This document shows positions 45,232 through 56,740 of a stretch of DNA of 64,000 nucleotides, piece after piece. The notes beneath the pieces are model-generated. The model saw only the letters and a list, made by a program, of their open reading frames with translations, made no database searches and was not told the origin of the DNA. The stretch comes from Dermatemys mawii. Its lineage: Eukaryota > Chordata > Testudines > Dermatemydidae. Location of the stretch: positions 40,584,034-40,648,033 of the forward strand of contig ML677335.1 in assembly GCA_007922305.1 (NCBI GenBank). The letters run 5' to 3'. Made by a program: the position numbers and the translations under genes. Each line of letters begins with the position of its first letter. The first letter of the stretch is position 1.

Positions 45232-45924
45232 CAAGGGTGGGCAAACTACAGCCCGTGGGACCATCCCATCCAGCCCCCGGCAACAAAGGCTGCCCTTGGC
45301 CCCTCACCCGCCTACTCCTTCCCCCAGAGCTATGCACCAGGTGTGCAGTGCTATGGAGGGCGGGGCTGCATGCTCCCATGGGGCACCATGTTTGGCTCTG
45401 TGCTGAGCCAGACACGCTCCCCACTCTCCCAGAGCCACGCTGCTGTGCTCCCACAGGGCAGCATGTCTGGCTCCACGCGGAGCTAAACACACTGCTAGGA
45501 GCCTCATGGTAAGGAGGCTGGGCGGGTGGATAAGAGGCGGGGGCAGTCAGGGGACAGAGAGCAGGGTGGTTGGATAGGCGGTGGGGTCCTGGGATGCTGG
45601 TTAGGGTGGGAGGTTTCTGGAGGGGGTGGTCAGGGAGCAGGGCAGGGTGGTTGGAGTGGTGGTCTGTCAGGGGGATGGATGGGGGCAGAGTAGTCAGGGG
45701 ACAGGGAGCAAGAGGGGTTGGGTGGGGGTTTCTGCAGGGGGCAGTTAGGGTGGGGGATCTCTGGAGAGGGCGTGGATGGGTCAGGAGTTCTGAGGGGGCA
45801 GGGGTCGGGAAGTGGGAGGGGGTGGGGTCAGGCTGTTTGAGGAGCACAGCCCTCCCCTACCTGGCCCTCCATACAGTTTTGAACCTTGATGGGGCCCTCA
45901 AGCCAAAACATTTGCCCATGCCTG
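45232..45924. mobile_element. hAT MITE with G-rich internal minisatellite
   Basis: Left end CAAGGGTGGGCAAACTACAG mirrors right end TTTGCCCATGCCTG. ATTTAGAC (45224-45231) and ATTTAGGC (45925-45932) are a 7/8 matching 8-bp duplication. From about 45500 to 45840 a degenerate unit like GGGGCAGTCAGGGGACAGGG-AGCAGGG-TGGTTGGAT repeats, giving many G-runs on the + strand. Apparent ORFs of up to 211 codons (proline-rich on the minus strand) are products of this repeat. I recall the family as common in turtles. Confidence 0.88.
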
Positions 45925-45932
45925 ATTTAGGC

Positions 45933-46565
45933 CATCCTTGTGTAGGTAATGAAGTATAAGAGAAAAATCAGAAGTGAAAAGTATACAGTAATAAATGTAA
46001 TAAATAAATATTACAGATGAGAAGTTATTATTTCACCACCTGTGTTTTTTGTAGAAACTAGATATCTAAAAATGCCGCTCTATTTTGGAACAGTGGCCAT
46101 CCTTAAGTATTTTCAATGCTTGATTAAAGTAGTGATAGGTGAGCATAAAAAGATTTTTAGTTTTAGTTACATTTTTATCAATTTAAATTAAGAGCTTACA
46201 GTCTTTAAGGCGGGAGACACTTTGTGTTTCTAAGTATTTGTCAAACACCGTGTACATGAAGGGCATCATATGCAAAAACATATCCAGATGTTTTTGGCCC
46301 AGAAATCAGGTTAGAATTATCAAAATCATCTTATGAAAATGATGTTTCTGATACTTTGTAACTAAACATGCCATTCTCTTCAGTGCAATGCATCTGAGCA
46401 AAGGTTATAACCAGAATAATATATAGGCTGATACATGGTCTTGTCTCCTGCTTATATCCCCGCAAGGCCTTTTTATCCTTTCCTATCTTTTCCACCTTTT
46501 ACTTCAATAATCACTGTTTTTCCTCCAGCTATTGGTAAACTCATCTGAAGGAGCAGATTTTACTT
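45933..46565. other. Unique DNA, no gene seen
   Basis: A+T-rich. No recognised repeat or exon. Confidence 0.45.
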
Positions 46566-46569
46566 TGCT

Positions 46570-46890
46570 TTGAAAACGGTGGAGTTTGTGGTCATTCTAT
46601 TCTCTTCCAGAACTAAGTTCCACAGCCTTGAGCCAACTGCTGAGAAAGCTCTGTCTCCTCCTCTCCCAAGTGTCACCCTAGAGGCTGACAGCTTCATAGT
46701 TCCTGTGAAACATAGCTGTCAAGGAAATCTGTCACTACAGACAAGCAGGCAATTCCATAGGTAGGTTTGAGCCAGTTCCATGGAGAGCTTTGAAGGTTAG
46801 GAACAAGATTCTGAACCAAATATTCCAAGAGGAACGAATACAGAAACCAGAGTACTGAAGTGATGTATTGTCAGCCAAAAAGTATTGCCA
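46570..46890. repeat. L2-like LINE fragment, non-coding part
   Basis: AACTAAGTTCCACAGCCTTG, AGAAAGCTCTGTCTCCTCCT, GGAGAGCTTTGAAGGTTAGG and AACAAGATTCTGAACCAAAT follow a pattern seen in vertebrate L2-type LINE copies. The stretch at 60150-60500 continues the same family. Assignment is tentative. Confidence 0.4.
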
Positions 46891-46901
46891 GTCCCCACCA
46901 A

Positions 46902-48513
46902 GTTATGAGAATGCCTCCCTCATGGTATGTTTGCCTCGTCTCACCGCAAAGTAGGAAGTTATGCAGGTTGATATTGGCTTTTTTTTTTTTTTTTTTTTTT
47001 AACATTATGTGTGTAGACCCCCAAATCCTTTCACTGTACGGTTGGGAGAGGATGTACCATTCCCTGCAGTAACATTTATACAGAATGAACTAAATAGATC
47101 TGACTGGATTCAAGATCGACATAAGCAGGTACAAGTGTTTTTTTTTCTCAGCCTTTTTCTTTTTAATCCCCCAAAGTCTCCAGGGTGTTTGGGATGGCTC
47201 TTGCTGTGTCAAAAGCAATGTAAAGCTCCACTTAAGTTTCTTATTGGTTTGTACTCATTAAGGAAGAAGATAGAAAAATTCCATTTACTACAGTACAAAA
47301 CTGTCCTGCTTTTAACTACATCAATAAACCCTCACACTGTGGATGCAGTTACATTGCTATGAAGGAGTTTTATACTAGTATAGATATTCCTGTATAGGAA
47401 GGTAATAAGCTCTACTGGTATAAGGCACCTTTCTGTTGGTGTAACTCCATCTATGGCTGTATAACTATATTGGTATGTATAAATAAATAATAAACACCCC
47501 TCACCCAACATGGTTACATTGGCACAAAAACGTATTGATGTATTTTCTAATTGTCCAGAGGCACTTTCCTTTCAGACTATATGAGCCAAATTCACCACTG
47601 GTAAAAGGAGGTAGGATGACCTCAATGCTTCTGAAAAAACACCCTTGTACCTGCTTATGTTGGTCTTGAATCCAACTCCAGATCTATTTAGTTCATTCTG
47701 TATAGTGTTACTGCAGTGACTGGTCCAAAGTCCCCTTCTCATCTTTCACTGCGGGGATTTGGTGTCTACACACTGTGACAAAGCTCTGTCCTTATCTTTG
47801 TGGATCCTGAGTTTCCTGGCGGATTTTTACTAGCCTCAGAGGCTCACTGTGACCCTCCACGTAGCCCTTCTCTCTCTAGAGACAAGGTCACAGCCTATTG
47901 AGCCTTTTCATCATAAGCCAGTGAGGAGAAGCTATCCTTCCTGGTACAGTCTCTATTGTCTCCCAATCTCAGAGACTAATTAGGGGAGGCAGAAAGGGGG
48001 GAGCTCAGGCCCACCCTCTACTCTGGGCTCCAGCCCAGGGACCCTAATAGTATCAGCTAAGATGGATGACCTTTTATCCACAAAACACAATACAATTCCC
48101 TGGGCTACTTCCCCACAGCAGTCCCTGCTTCTTCAAACTCCACTTCACCCTCAACTCAGGGCCTCCTTCCTTGTGTATGATATGTTGTCCACCATTCAGT
48201 CTCACCAACAGCACCACTTCCTTCCACAGCTCCTGACACCCACAACCCACCTGACTAACTGGTAGGTTTTTAACTGATTTCAGCCAGTCTCTGATTGGCT
48301 TCAGGTGTTCCAATCAGGCTAGCTGTTTCTACTCCTTTCTAGAAGGTTCCATTGATACCAGGGATTTATTTAACCCGAGACCAACATATCTATTCTCCAG
48401 CACTTTCCTATAGCCATCTGGCCTTGCCCCATCACAACACATAATATAAATAAAAGCCAATATCTCACCTCTCTGCAGCCCATAATTTCTGTCACAATGG
48501 CATTTCTGATAAC
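46902..48513. mobile_element. Long foldback element split by a solo LTR
   Basis: Left arm 46902-47145 is the inverted match of 47634-47773 joined to 48437-48513. The best paired blocks are ACAGAATGAACTAAATAGAT (47078 on) with ATCTATTTAGTTCATTCTGT (47682 on), and CATAAGCAGGTACAAG with CTTGTACCTGCTTATG. Pairing continues beyond the LTR: ATTATGTGTGTAGAC at 47004-47018 pairs across it, then GATATTGGCTTTT and GTTATGAGAATGCC do as well. The spacer 47146-47633 is non-coding. It may be a foldback transposon or an inverted duplication. A 22-base T run (about 46979-47000) sits inside the left arm. Confidence 0.75.
47774..48436 (+). mobile_element. Solo LTR (turtle-type, TGTGACAAAG...CATCACA)
   Basis: Starts TGTGACAAAGCTCTGTCCTT and ends CCTTGCCCCATCACA. 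ACAC is present at both 47770-47773 and 48437-48440, a probable 4-bp duplication though low in complexity. Internal landmarks are GAGACAAGGTCACAGCCTAT, TCAGGGCCTCCTTCCTTGTG, CCACCTGACTAACTGGTAGG and CAGCCAGTCTCTGATTGGCT. The 663-bp unit has no internal region or partner LTR. Its insertion point lies within the right arm of the foldback, which proves that the foldback is older. Confidence 0.87.
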
Positions 48514-51370
48514 AGGAATTACAGCCACATGGAGACTTCTTTTCTCCACTATAAGTGTGATATGTCTGAGAGCAGATGATGGTTTCATTACATAAACTTT
48601 TGTAGTTTGGGAAAGTGCAGTAGTAAAAGTTAGTTCAAGACCTTTTGAGACTTCTTGTGTTCAGGGGACACTAAGGGAGAAAAAAACATTGGTGATGTAT
48701 GAAAAGGCTGCTTGTTTACAATTGGTACCCAGATCCTTGCCTTTTTCATAAAAGGAAAGAAAACCAGCAGGAGAATTACAATACAGAGCACCTCCCAGGA
48801 TCTCTTTCTGCATTCTCCTCATTTGTGTATCAAGCAACAAGGCAGCTGTTGAACAAGTACTATCAACAAAGAAATCTTCCAGCCCTTTGATTTAGGCTAT
48901 TCATATCTTCTGCCCTGAAATAAAATGACTTTCACAATTAAAACAACCAAATCAAATGCTGTACCTATTGTCATGTCTGCAAGAGAAAAGCTTTAATTAC
49001 AACCACAGTTAGATAACACAGTCATTACACCTCCTTAATCTCAAATATAAAACCAGTACCCTTTGAGTGCTATGCCACCCTTTCTTTGATTTTTTTTATG
49101 TGAATGGCTTTTTATCTGAGCACTTCAATTTGCATGCCTTTGCTGCAAGGCAGCTCCCCATGATATGTTAATTGCAGAGTGCTTTAAGTACTAGAAGATT
49201 AACATAAAATCTTTTGCAAACAAGCTAATAGTTTATGATAATTTTTGCATGGCCTTTGTCTGTCTATCACTGGATTGCCTCTAGCTGTAATTTTATAAAG
49301 AAGCTGTAAAATATCATTTAAACAAGTTCATTTACACATAATTATTACCAGAATCACATTATTCAATTTAGATACTCCAGCCTATTAACAATCCAAGAAC
49401 TAAAATGTAATTAAACTATTTTCCTTTTATGAACCTATTCATTACAATGTGTGGGAGATGGAGCTCTCAGTTACACTAAAAATTTCAGCACTTTGTTGTT
49501 GAAATTGACAAGTCTGGCACTCATTTTGTGCTTTTAATTATATTATTTCAAGTATTTCAAGACTGTTCAGATAAAGAACATATTTAGAAAAGAATGCTTG
49601 GAAATGCCAAGATGGTGTCATCCAGAAGTATATATTTATTTCGCTCCACATAATTTTTGCCTTCTTAGTAGCAGAAAATAAAATCAGGATGTATTATTTC
49701 AATTAAAAGTTCCTATAACATTTCCAATTTTTTTTTCAGTTTAATTGAAAGAAAAATGCTTTATGTTAACGTCACTGAATTCATTAGTCATATTTCCTCT
49801 CTAGGATTTTACAGTAAATAGAACTTTCATATTAAGGTACTAAAAATTATATAATATCTACATGCACAGTACATAGTATAATGCACATATGCCTATGGTG
49901 CAGATATCAAATTTCAACATAACGCATATTTGATAATGGTTTAAGCAGAGACTATAATTATCTTAACTGCTGAAACAACTAATGAGAATTGCAAGACTTA
50001 ACACAACAACCTGAGAAACTACCTAGCAGTCATTAATTCAATGTAGTATTAACACTCTACCTCAGACACCCCACCAACCGGGAAAAGCTACATTCAACCC
50101 ACTCATGAAGCAGGGAACATGCCCAATGCCAGAACTCACCATGTCACACTTTCCCCATATCAAGAATCTGCTCCAGATGTGCAGTGCTTCAATTTTTGCT
50201 GTCTGTGGAAGCTCCGCACTCCCATCTCAATCTGTACTGCAGCCCCTGCAGTATTTAGTTACAAACCTTGTACTCAGGGCAAGGGTAAGTCAATAGCCCA
50301 CTACTACAGTACTGGACACCTGCCAGTCAGCATCAAAAATACTTATATGAGCAACACATGAATTAACAACACAAACTGAGCTAGACTTCCACTTATTGCT
50401 TTGAGGGGGAAGAATACCCCAAAGCTGTCTTTGCCAGTCTGCATTACAGGAAAATTCCTTCACCACCCAAATAAGCAATATCATCTAGTAGCCAACACAC
50501 AGATACACTCATTTACAATGTAACCAAGCAAAAGTCAGTCACAAACACACACCCTGAAGCATGGCATGGTAACAATCTGGGATGAGTGATGCCATGTGTC
50601 CCAGACTAAGTTGAAATTCCTCCCAAGTAAAAGACCTAATCCAACTCCCATGTGGTCTTTACCTGTGCCAGTCTTAGCCAATGGGAGAAGAAGATGGCAA
50701 CCTGCTCCTTGACTATGGTCCAGCTCTTCCTTCCTCTGCAGCAGCAGAATCCTGAAGAGGAGAGTCTGAGCAATGAGGACATCTCTGGAATCAAGGGGAT
50801 TTTAGCCCTCTTGCTGAGCCCACCAAGACTCACTGGTCTGGTCATTCATTTACATGCATCTGAGTTATGAAATAACCTGAAATAATCCTGGTATTTTACG
50901 CCAAATTAAAGTGTAGTACCTGAATTTTGTTACAGGATTTAAGTGTGGACAAAAGCAATTACCTTAATATAATTTCCCTAATATTCTAATTATCAAAGTT
51001 TCTTATCAATGTAAAATAAGGACTACATTTTGATACAAACACCAGAGCTAACTGTGGAGGAAAATCATATCGTAAGACTGCCCAATAAACAGGAGGGGGG
51101 GGAAAAGGATCATCCTATGTGCAGCAGCAAAAACCAGAATATGATTCTCAGAACAGGAATCAATTCTATCACAAATCAGAGGATAGGTTAGATAACCCAC
51201 CTGAGGAACCTTCTATGAAAATGTCTGAGGTTCAGGCTTTTTATTATTCATTACACTTCTAGTTATTAACTCTACTTTGTTTTCTTAGTGGATCTATACT
51301 TTTATATAGCTTATTCCTGGAAAAGGCTAAAGGACTGTTTAAGTTTTATTGGCAGACTGGATGGTTTAGA
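48514..51370. other. Unique DNA including a possible regulatory block
   Basis: No gene; ORFs reach 80 codons without motifs. 49080-49620 is separately listed. The remainder has no recognised repeat. Confidence 0.45.
49080..49620. promoter_or_regulatory. Candidate conserved enhancer-like element
   Basis: A perfect POU octamer ATTTGCAT lies at 49128-49135. Around it are CATGATATGTTAATTGCAGA, TAGTTTATGATAATTTTTGC, GCTGTAATTTTATAAAGAAG, TACACATAATTATTACCAGA and TGTAATTAAACTATTTTCC. The block is repeat-free over 500 bp in a repeat-rich window, with dense homeodomain words. Constraint is inferred, not shown. Confidence 0.35.
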
Positions 51371-51374
51371 ACAA

Positions 51375-51660
51375 GCGATTCTCAAACTTCACTGCACTGT
51401 GACTCCCTTCTGACAACAAAAATTACTACAGGAGCCCAAGAGGGTGGCAGAGGGGCAAAGCCCAAGCCCCACCATCCTTGGTGGTGGTGGGAGGAGGAGC
51501 AGCAAAGCCAAAGGGCTTCAGCCCTGGGAGGGGGGCATGGATCAACTTAAGCCCTGGGCCCCAGCAAGTATAATGCCAGCCCTGGCAACCCCATTAAAAC
51601 GTGATTGTGACCCACTTTGGGGTCCCGAACCCCACAGTTGGAGACCTGCTGAATTAGGAG
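51375..51660. mobile_element. Old hAT-type repeat (TTCTCAAAC ends), degraded
   Basis: AGCGATTCTCAAACTTCACT at the left mirrors ACAGTTGGAGACCTGCTG at the right in a worn form. The interior carries TGACTCCCTTCTGACAAC, GAGCCCAAGAGGGTGGCAG and AACGTGATTGTGACCCACTT-like text typical of this class. No clear 8-bp duplication remains. Confidence 0.5.
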
Positions 51661-51799
51661 ATTCTGATGAGATATAGAACCTTTTATCTAGTCTAGGACA
51701 CTGGTCCACAGAATGCTGACTGAATGTTGTTACTATATGATACTGCTTGGAATGGGATGTGTGAAAGGAGTTGACAGTTCCAATTCAGTTCAGAAAACT

Positions 51800-52148
51800 A
51801 CTAACAACATATTTGAACTGCATTTGCATGGAAATTGAACAACCCCCTCAATGTGGGACCAGCCTCAATGAAGACAAGCACACATTAGGAATAAGGCACA
51901 CATTTTTAACAATGAAAATAACTAAGCACTTGAATGACTCATGTATAGACGTGGTGGATTTAAAAACACTTGAAGTCTTTAAATCAAGTTTGGCTGTCTA
52001 TCAAAGCCATGCACTCTAGCTCCACCCGAAGTTATGGGTTTGATGCATGAATTACTGGGTGAAATCCCATTGTCAGTGTTACACAAGAGGCCATACTAGA
52101 TGATCATAATGATCTCTTCTGGCCTTAAAAATCTTATTTATGAAAGAA
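51800..52148 (+). mobile_element. CR1 LINE 3' end
   Basis: GTGGTGGATTTAAAAACACT, GAAGTTATGGGTTTGATGCA, TGAATTACTGGGTGAAATCC and ACTAGATGATCATAATGATC lead to TCTTCTGGCCTTAAAAATCT, the classic sense-strand 3' terminus of CR1. It is truncated at the 5' side and non-coding. Confidence 0.9.
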
Positions 52149-53475
52149 GGGAAAATTTCAGTATTCAGAACTATTGACCCTACATCTTTCAGGACCACTA
52201 AAATCATCTTTTGTTTTCAGTGTCAATGTGAAGTAACCCATTTTTATCCTTTCAGGGTGTCATTAGCTATATGTTTTGCCAGCACTTGTAGTTTATCTTT
52301 ATTTTCAGACATTTATAAATGACTTGAGGTTGGCATTGACACCATTCACAAGTTTAAACCTGAAAAAAAGAATGGTTGGTTGCAGAGTAGGTCAGAGGAG
52401 ATGGTTATATGCCCACCTGTTCAGCCTGGATGCTACTAGCTGTATAGAGGAAGATCCTGCAGTCATGTTCCCTGAGGCATGTGGTCAGAACACAACTGAC
52501 AAAACCTCCAACCCCTTATTCAAAAAAACACATTGAAATGCTCCACAGTAACCATGTAAAATCCTGTAGTAACTCTACTCTAGTTTGGATAGTTACTTAT
52601 GAAAATTATAGTATTTCTTTTCTTTTTAAACAAGGGTAAGGTTTATCCTCAAACATCTTAAAAAGATTAGTTTAAATTTGTGTTTCCTTGGTATTTCAAA
52701 CCTAACTGCTCCCAATATAGCAGGGAAGAAAGTTTATGAAGGAACCACAGTGTATGAAGAAAAACATTTTTTCATTTTAATATCTTCCAATTCTTTCCCA
52801 GCTCCCATTATCTGGGCTGTCACCCCTTCACTGCCTGAGGTGTATTCCAGGTCTCTGCAAGAGAATCTGCTTTTCCTCTAATGGGGCTGTTCTTGCAATG
52901 GGAAATGTAATTTTCCACTCCATTACAAGCAGTGTGTAAAAGGACCTTTTCCTCACTCTATACAGATCAGTTCCCGGTGAAATCCTATTCACCAAATACT
53001 ACAATAGCAGACTCCACTTCAAACACAGGTGCTATTAAGGGCTGAGCAAACAGCCTGGATCCGACAGACACAACTGCACATCCACTGCTAGGATGTCAAG
53101 ATTAGACAGAGGAAAAAAAAAAACAAAAAACCACCAGGTTCAGTGAAGGGAAACTTGAGAGAGATTGATAAAATATTTTTTTCTATGATTGGTTTCAAAG
53201 AATCCATTTTGCTACTGTTACCCTGCTACAGCCAACAATAATGCAGATTTATAAAATAGTTATATCCCCATGTCATAATTAAACCAGTTTATACCCATGT
53301 AATGATAATGGCAAACGATGGACAAATTACTATCTGAGATATCTTACAAAAGTTACAATAAAAAGGCCTAAGCTGACATTCAGCAAACTAACTAAAACAA
53401 AGAAAATAATGTCTTGTAAATATAAAAAAATACAGTTCTGGTTTCTATATTCAATATGTATTAGAATACATCTGT
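52149..53475. other. Unique DNA, no gene seen
   Basis: ORFs of 60-86 codons lack motifs. No recognised repeat. An A-rich run lies at about 53113-53131. Confidence 0.45.
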
Positions 53476-53479
53476 ATGT

Positions 53480-54910
53480 TCCAGTCTTAATTTGTCAAGA
53501 TCCAGCTTCTAGCATTGGTTCATTTTATACCTTTCACTGCTAGATTGAAGAGCACATTAAATATTTGTTCCCCACATGGGTACATATAGACTGTAATCAA
53601 ATCAGCCCTTAACCCTGTCAAGATAAACAGACTGAGTTCCTGGAGTCTCTCTAAGGCATGTTTTTAATTCTTTCATCACTTTCATGGATCTTCAGTTGAA
53701 CTCTCCCCAATTTATCAACATCCTTCTTGAATCGTGTGTACCAGAACAGTAGACAGTATTCCAGCAGCAGTCACACCAGTGCTACATACAGAGGTAAAAT
53801 AACCTCTTTGCTCCTACTTGAGATTCTCCTTTTTATATATCAAAGGACTGTACCCTGCTGGCCACATCACCACACTGGGAGCTCACATTGAGCTGGTTAT
53901 CCATCCAGAGCCCAAGCCTTTTTCAGAGATACTGCTTCCCAAGAGAAAGTCCTACATCCTGTTAAGTGTGGCCTATGATCTTTACATTTAGCCATATTAA
54001 AATGCATATTTTTGTTTGTGTCCAGCTTAACATGTCATCTAGATTGTGCCATATCATACATTTGTCCTCTTCATTATTTACCACTTCCCCAATTTTTGTA
54101 TGATCTGTGAACTTTATCAGTGATTAGTTTATGTTTTCTTCCAGGTCATTAATAAAAATATTAAAAAGTAGGACCTCAATAGAAATATGCCTGTTCAATG
54201 ATGATTATCCTCCTACAATTACATTTTGAGACCTGTCATTTAGCCAGCTTTTATTATGTGCCATTTTATATCTTTCTAGCTTTTTAATCAAAAGGTCATG
54301 AAGTATCAAGTCAAATGCTTTGCATAACACTCTTACCTCAACCCTCATACTTTCCTCAACCAAACTTGTAATTTCATTAAAAAAAAATATATCAAGTAAG
54401 TTTGACAGGATCTATTTTCCATAAAGCCATGTTGATTTGTATTAAATACTTCACCCTCCTTTATTTCTTTATTAATCAAATCTTATATCAGCCACTCCAT
54501 TATCTTGCCCAGGCAAAGTCAAACAGACAGGTTTATAATACCAGGATCATCCCATTTACCCTTTTAAAAGAATGGCACAGTATTAACTTGCTTCCAGTCA
54601 TGTGGTACTTCCCTGGTGTTCCAAGACTTATTGAAAACTCACCATTAATGGTAGAGTGAGCTCTTCCACCAGCTTTTAAAACCCTTAGATTCAAGTTATA
54701 CAGACCCGCTGATTTAAAAATCTCTAACTTAGTAGCTACTCTTTAACATCCCCCTGAGATACTGGTGGAATGGAAAGTGTGTTGCTATAAGATATGACTA
54801 CATCATAGGTTTTCTCCCAAATAGTACAGAAATATATACTGAACACCTCTGCTGCATTATTATTGATAATTCTACCATTCCCACCTAATAATGAACCAGT
54901 GCTATCGTTA
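53480..54910 (-). pseudogene. CR1 LINE ORF2 fragment, reverse transcriptase pseudogene
   Basis: On the minus strand the CR1 ORF2 reverse-transcriptase region can be followed. Around 54530-54570 the codons give K-G-K-W-D-D-P-G, the lead into the 'GNYRP' motif of RT. At 54100-54111 the catalytic FADD box reads F-T-D-H, followed by T-K-I-G, so one of the two adjacent catalytic aspartates is lost. Frames are broken by indels and stops throughout. On the + strand the same region shows the recognisable complements GACAGGATCTATTTTCCATA, ATTGATAATTCTACCATTCC and CCCAATTTTTGTATGATCTG. It is truncated at both ends. It derives from a more 5' part of CR1 than the copy at 32013. Confidence 0.9.
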
Positions 54911-55945
54911 GGACACAACCCCATGAAGAGAGCAATGAGGAAAATGCAGCAGGACTCAAGTGCTAGTACTTTGCCAGCTTCATCCTCTAGCCCTGGTCCT
55001 TATGCTTGCACTATTTTTGGCAAGGTTAGTTGGTTGAGAACTGGAATTTTTAGTAACTCACAATGGTGCAGTACGATGCACAGTAACAGAGCTCCTTTCG
55101 TGTTTACACCACTGGCATTCAAGATGAATGGTTGCCCCCACACTGGAGATGTAAAGAATATTTTAATTAATTTTCTGAAGGATCGTAGATTGGTCACTTA
55201 TTACAAACACCTGGGCAACATAGAGACGTATTGTGCAAATATATCACTGGTGACAGCCAACCCCCCTCCCCAGCCCCCGAAGATGACCTAGCTCTACACC
55301 AGATGTCTTAACCAACACTCACTCTCTAGTCTCTTATGTCAAGGCTCTCACCTTCACATAAACAGCCATGCATTAATTTTTGTTCACAATTAGTCAGTAC
55401 ATCTGTTACACTAGACACAATGAACTTATTCTGAGATTTTTACTCACCTAGTGTTTGTTACTTATCCCAATGAGTATACGGTCTAACAACAGTGAGCTCA
55501 AAATGCTACTGAGCCCAACAAGGTGACGATTAGCCCTGACACCGTATAGAAAAACGTGGGCTTATCAGGTAGCAGCATAACTTATTAAAATGCCATTTCA
55601 GGTTGATTTTCGGAACAATTTGGCTTCCACAACCCACATGCATCATCCAAGAAGTTCATAGATCATTGCAAAGTGGCAGATTTGTAAAATGTAAGTGAGC
55701 CCAGTTACCAGATTGCTTTTGGAGGCCACTAAAGACGACGGGCCAAAAAAATAAAAATAAAAAGCATGTATTTGTGGATTAAATAAACTATCAAACAATT
55801 AATGATAGTTACTGTTGAAATATAAGAAAAAAAATACAAATATATTTGATGCCAAGAATTTTAGAGTAGCAATAAGAGTAGGTATTCACATTTACTTTTT
55901 ATATGAACTTTTTAAACTACCTTTGATGGGGGGAAACCAACAGCA
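54911..55945. other. Unique DNA; ORF antisense to CR1 runs in
   Basis: A 142-codon + strand frame (54863-55291) begins inside the antisense CR1 and continues into unique sequence. It has no motif. No exon supported. Confidence 0.45.
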
Positions 55946-55949
55946 GGGT

Positions 55950-56160
55950 CTGGAAGAATGACCATAGAATCAGAAGTCAGAAAGTCCGAAATTCTAATCA
56001 TGGCTATGTCACTATTTCTGTGCCCTTGGTCAAGTCATTTAATCTCTCTTCCACTTCCACTCTTTCATCTGTAAAATGTGGAAAATAATACTTTACTGTC
56101 ATTAAGTCTCAGTGTTGTAGGTAGTTAAGTGCCTTAAATGCTAAGTATGAGAGCTGGTCT
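55950..56160 (-). repeat. MIR SINE
   Basis: CTTGGTCAAGTCATTTAATC, TCTCTTCCACTTCCACTCTT and TCATCTGTAAAATGTGGAAA are the reversed MIR core. GTAGTTAAGTGCCTTAAATG completes it. Confidence 0.75.
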
Positions 56161-56454
56161 TGCTACATATTGATTGGAAAATGCAGTGGGAAGACAAATA
56201 TATGTTATTTTAGCACCATAATTGTGTCCCTCATGCACACACACAAATACCACACATGAGAAATGATGCAAATACCAAAATATTCACATTTCTGTTGAAC
56301 CCAACAGTACACATCTACAAATAAGTATCCTGGAGTGTATGGTTAGAACACTGATAAAGTATCTGCGATGGTCTGTTGTTACAGAAAAGACTTAAGGGGT
56401 GGAATAACAGGAAGAGTAAACCATTGAATTTCTTTGCAATTCACTGCTACTTTG

Positions 56455-56740
56455 CATTTTGTTAATAGTCCTAATTCTAACACAATCACTATTCAACTCA
56501 CTACTTAGGGGAGTCTATCATTTCTCCCCCTTCTCTTCTAGTTGCACTTTTTTAAACCAGGGTGTAATTAATGTAATTAAAGTATTAATAAAGGTTGAAG
56601 GGGTTGGACGCTGCGTGAAATGCTTAATTTTGTGTATCGTTAGCTGATTGACTGTTTAGGTTTGCATTTCAGCTGTCAGCCAAATTATGTATAATTAAGC
56701 CAAAGCAGAGATCCATCTCTCTTTTAACCAGACAGATTCA
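56455..56740. promoter_or_regulatory. Candidate conserved enhancer-like element
   Basis: Homeodomain words TAATTA (56565-56570) and GTAATTAA (56573-56580) precede a PBX-type TGATTGAC (56645-56652), TTTGCAT (56661), a MEIS/TGIF-type CTGTCA (56673-56678) and ATAATTAAG (56691). The sequence is repeat-free with two CpGs (GGACGCTGCGTG). The close grouping of TALE and homeodomain sites resembles developmental enhancers. Inference only. Confidence 0.35.

Noticed and set aside
45212..45847. 211-codon minus-strand ORF, proline-rich
   Set aside because: It lies wholly in the hAT MITE and its composition follows the G-rich tandem units read in reverse. No domain.
54863..55291. 142-codon + strand ORF
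   Set aside because: Starts in antisense CR1 sequence and runs into unique DNA; no recognisable motif or splice context.
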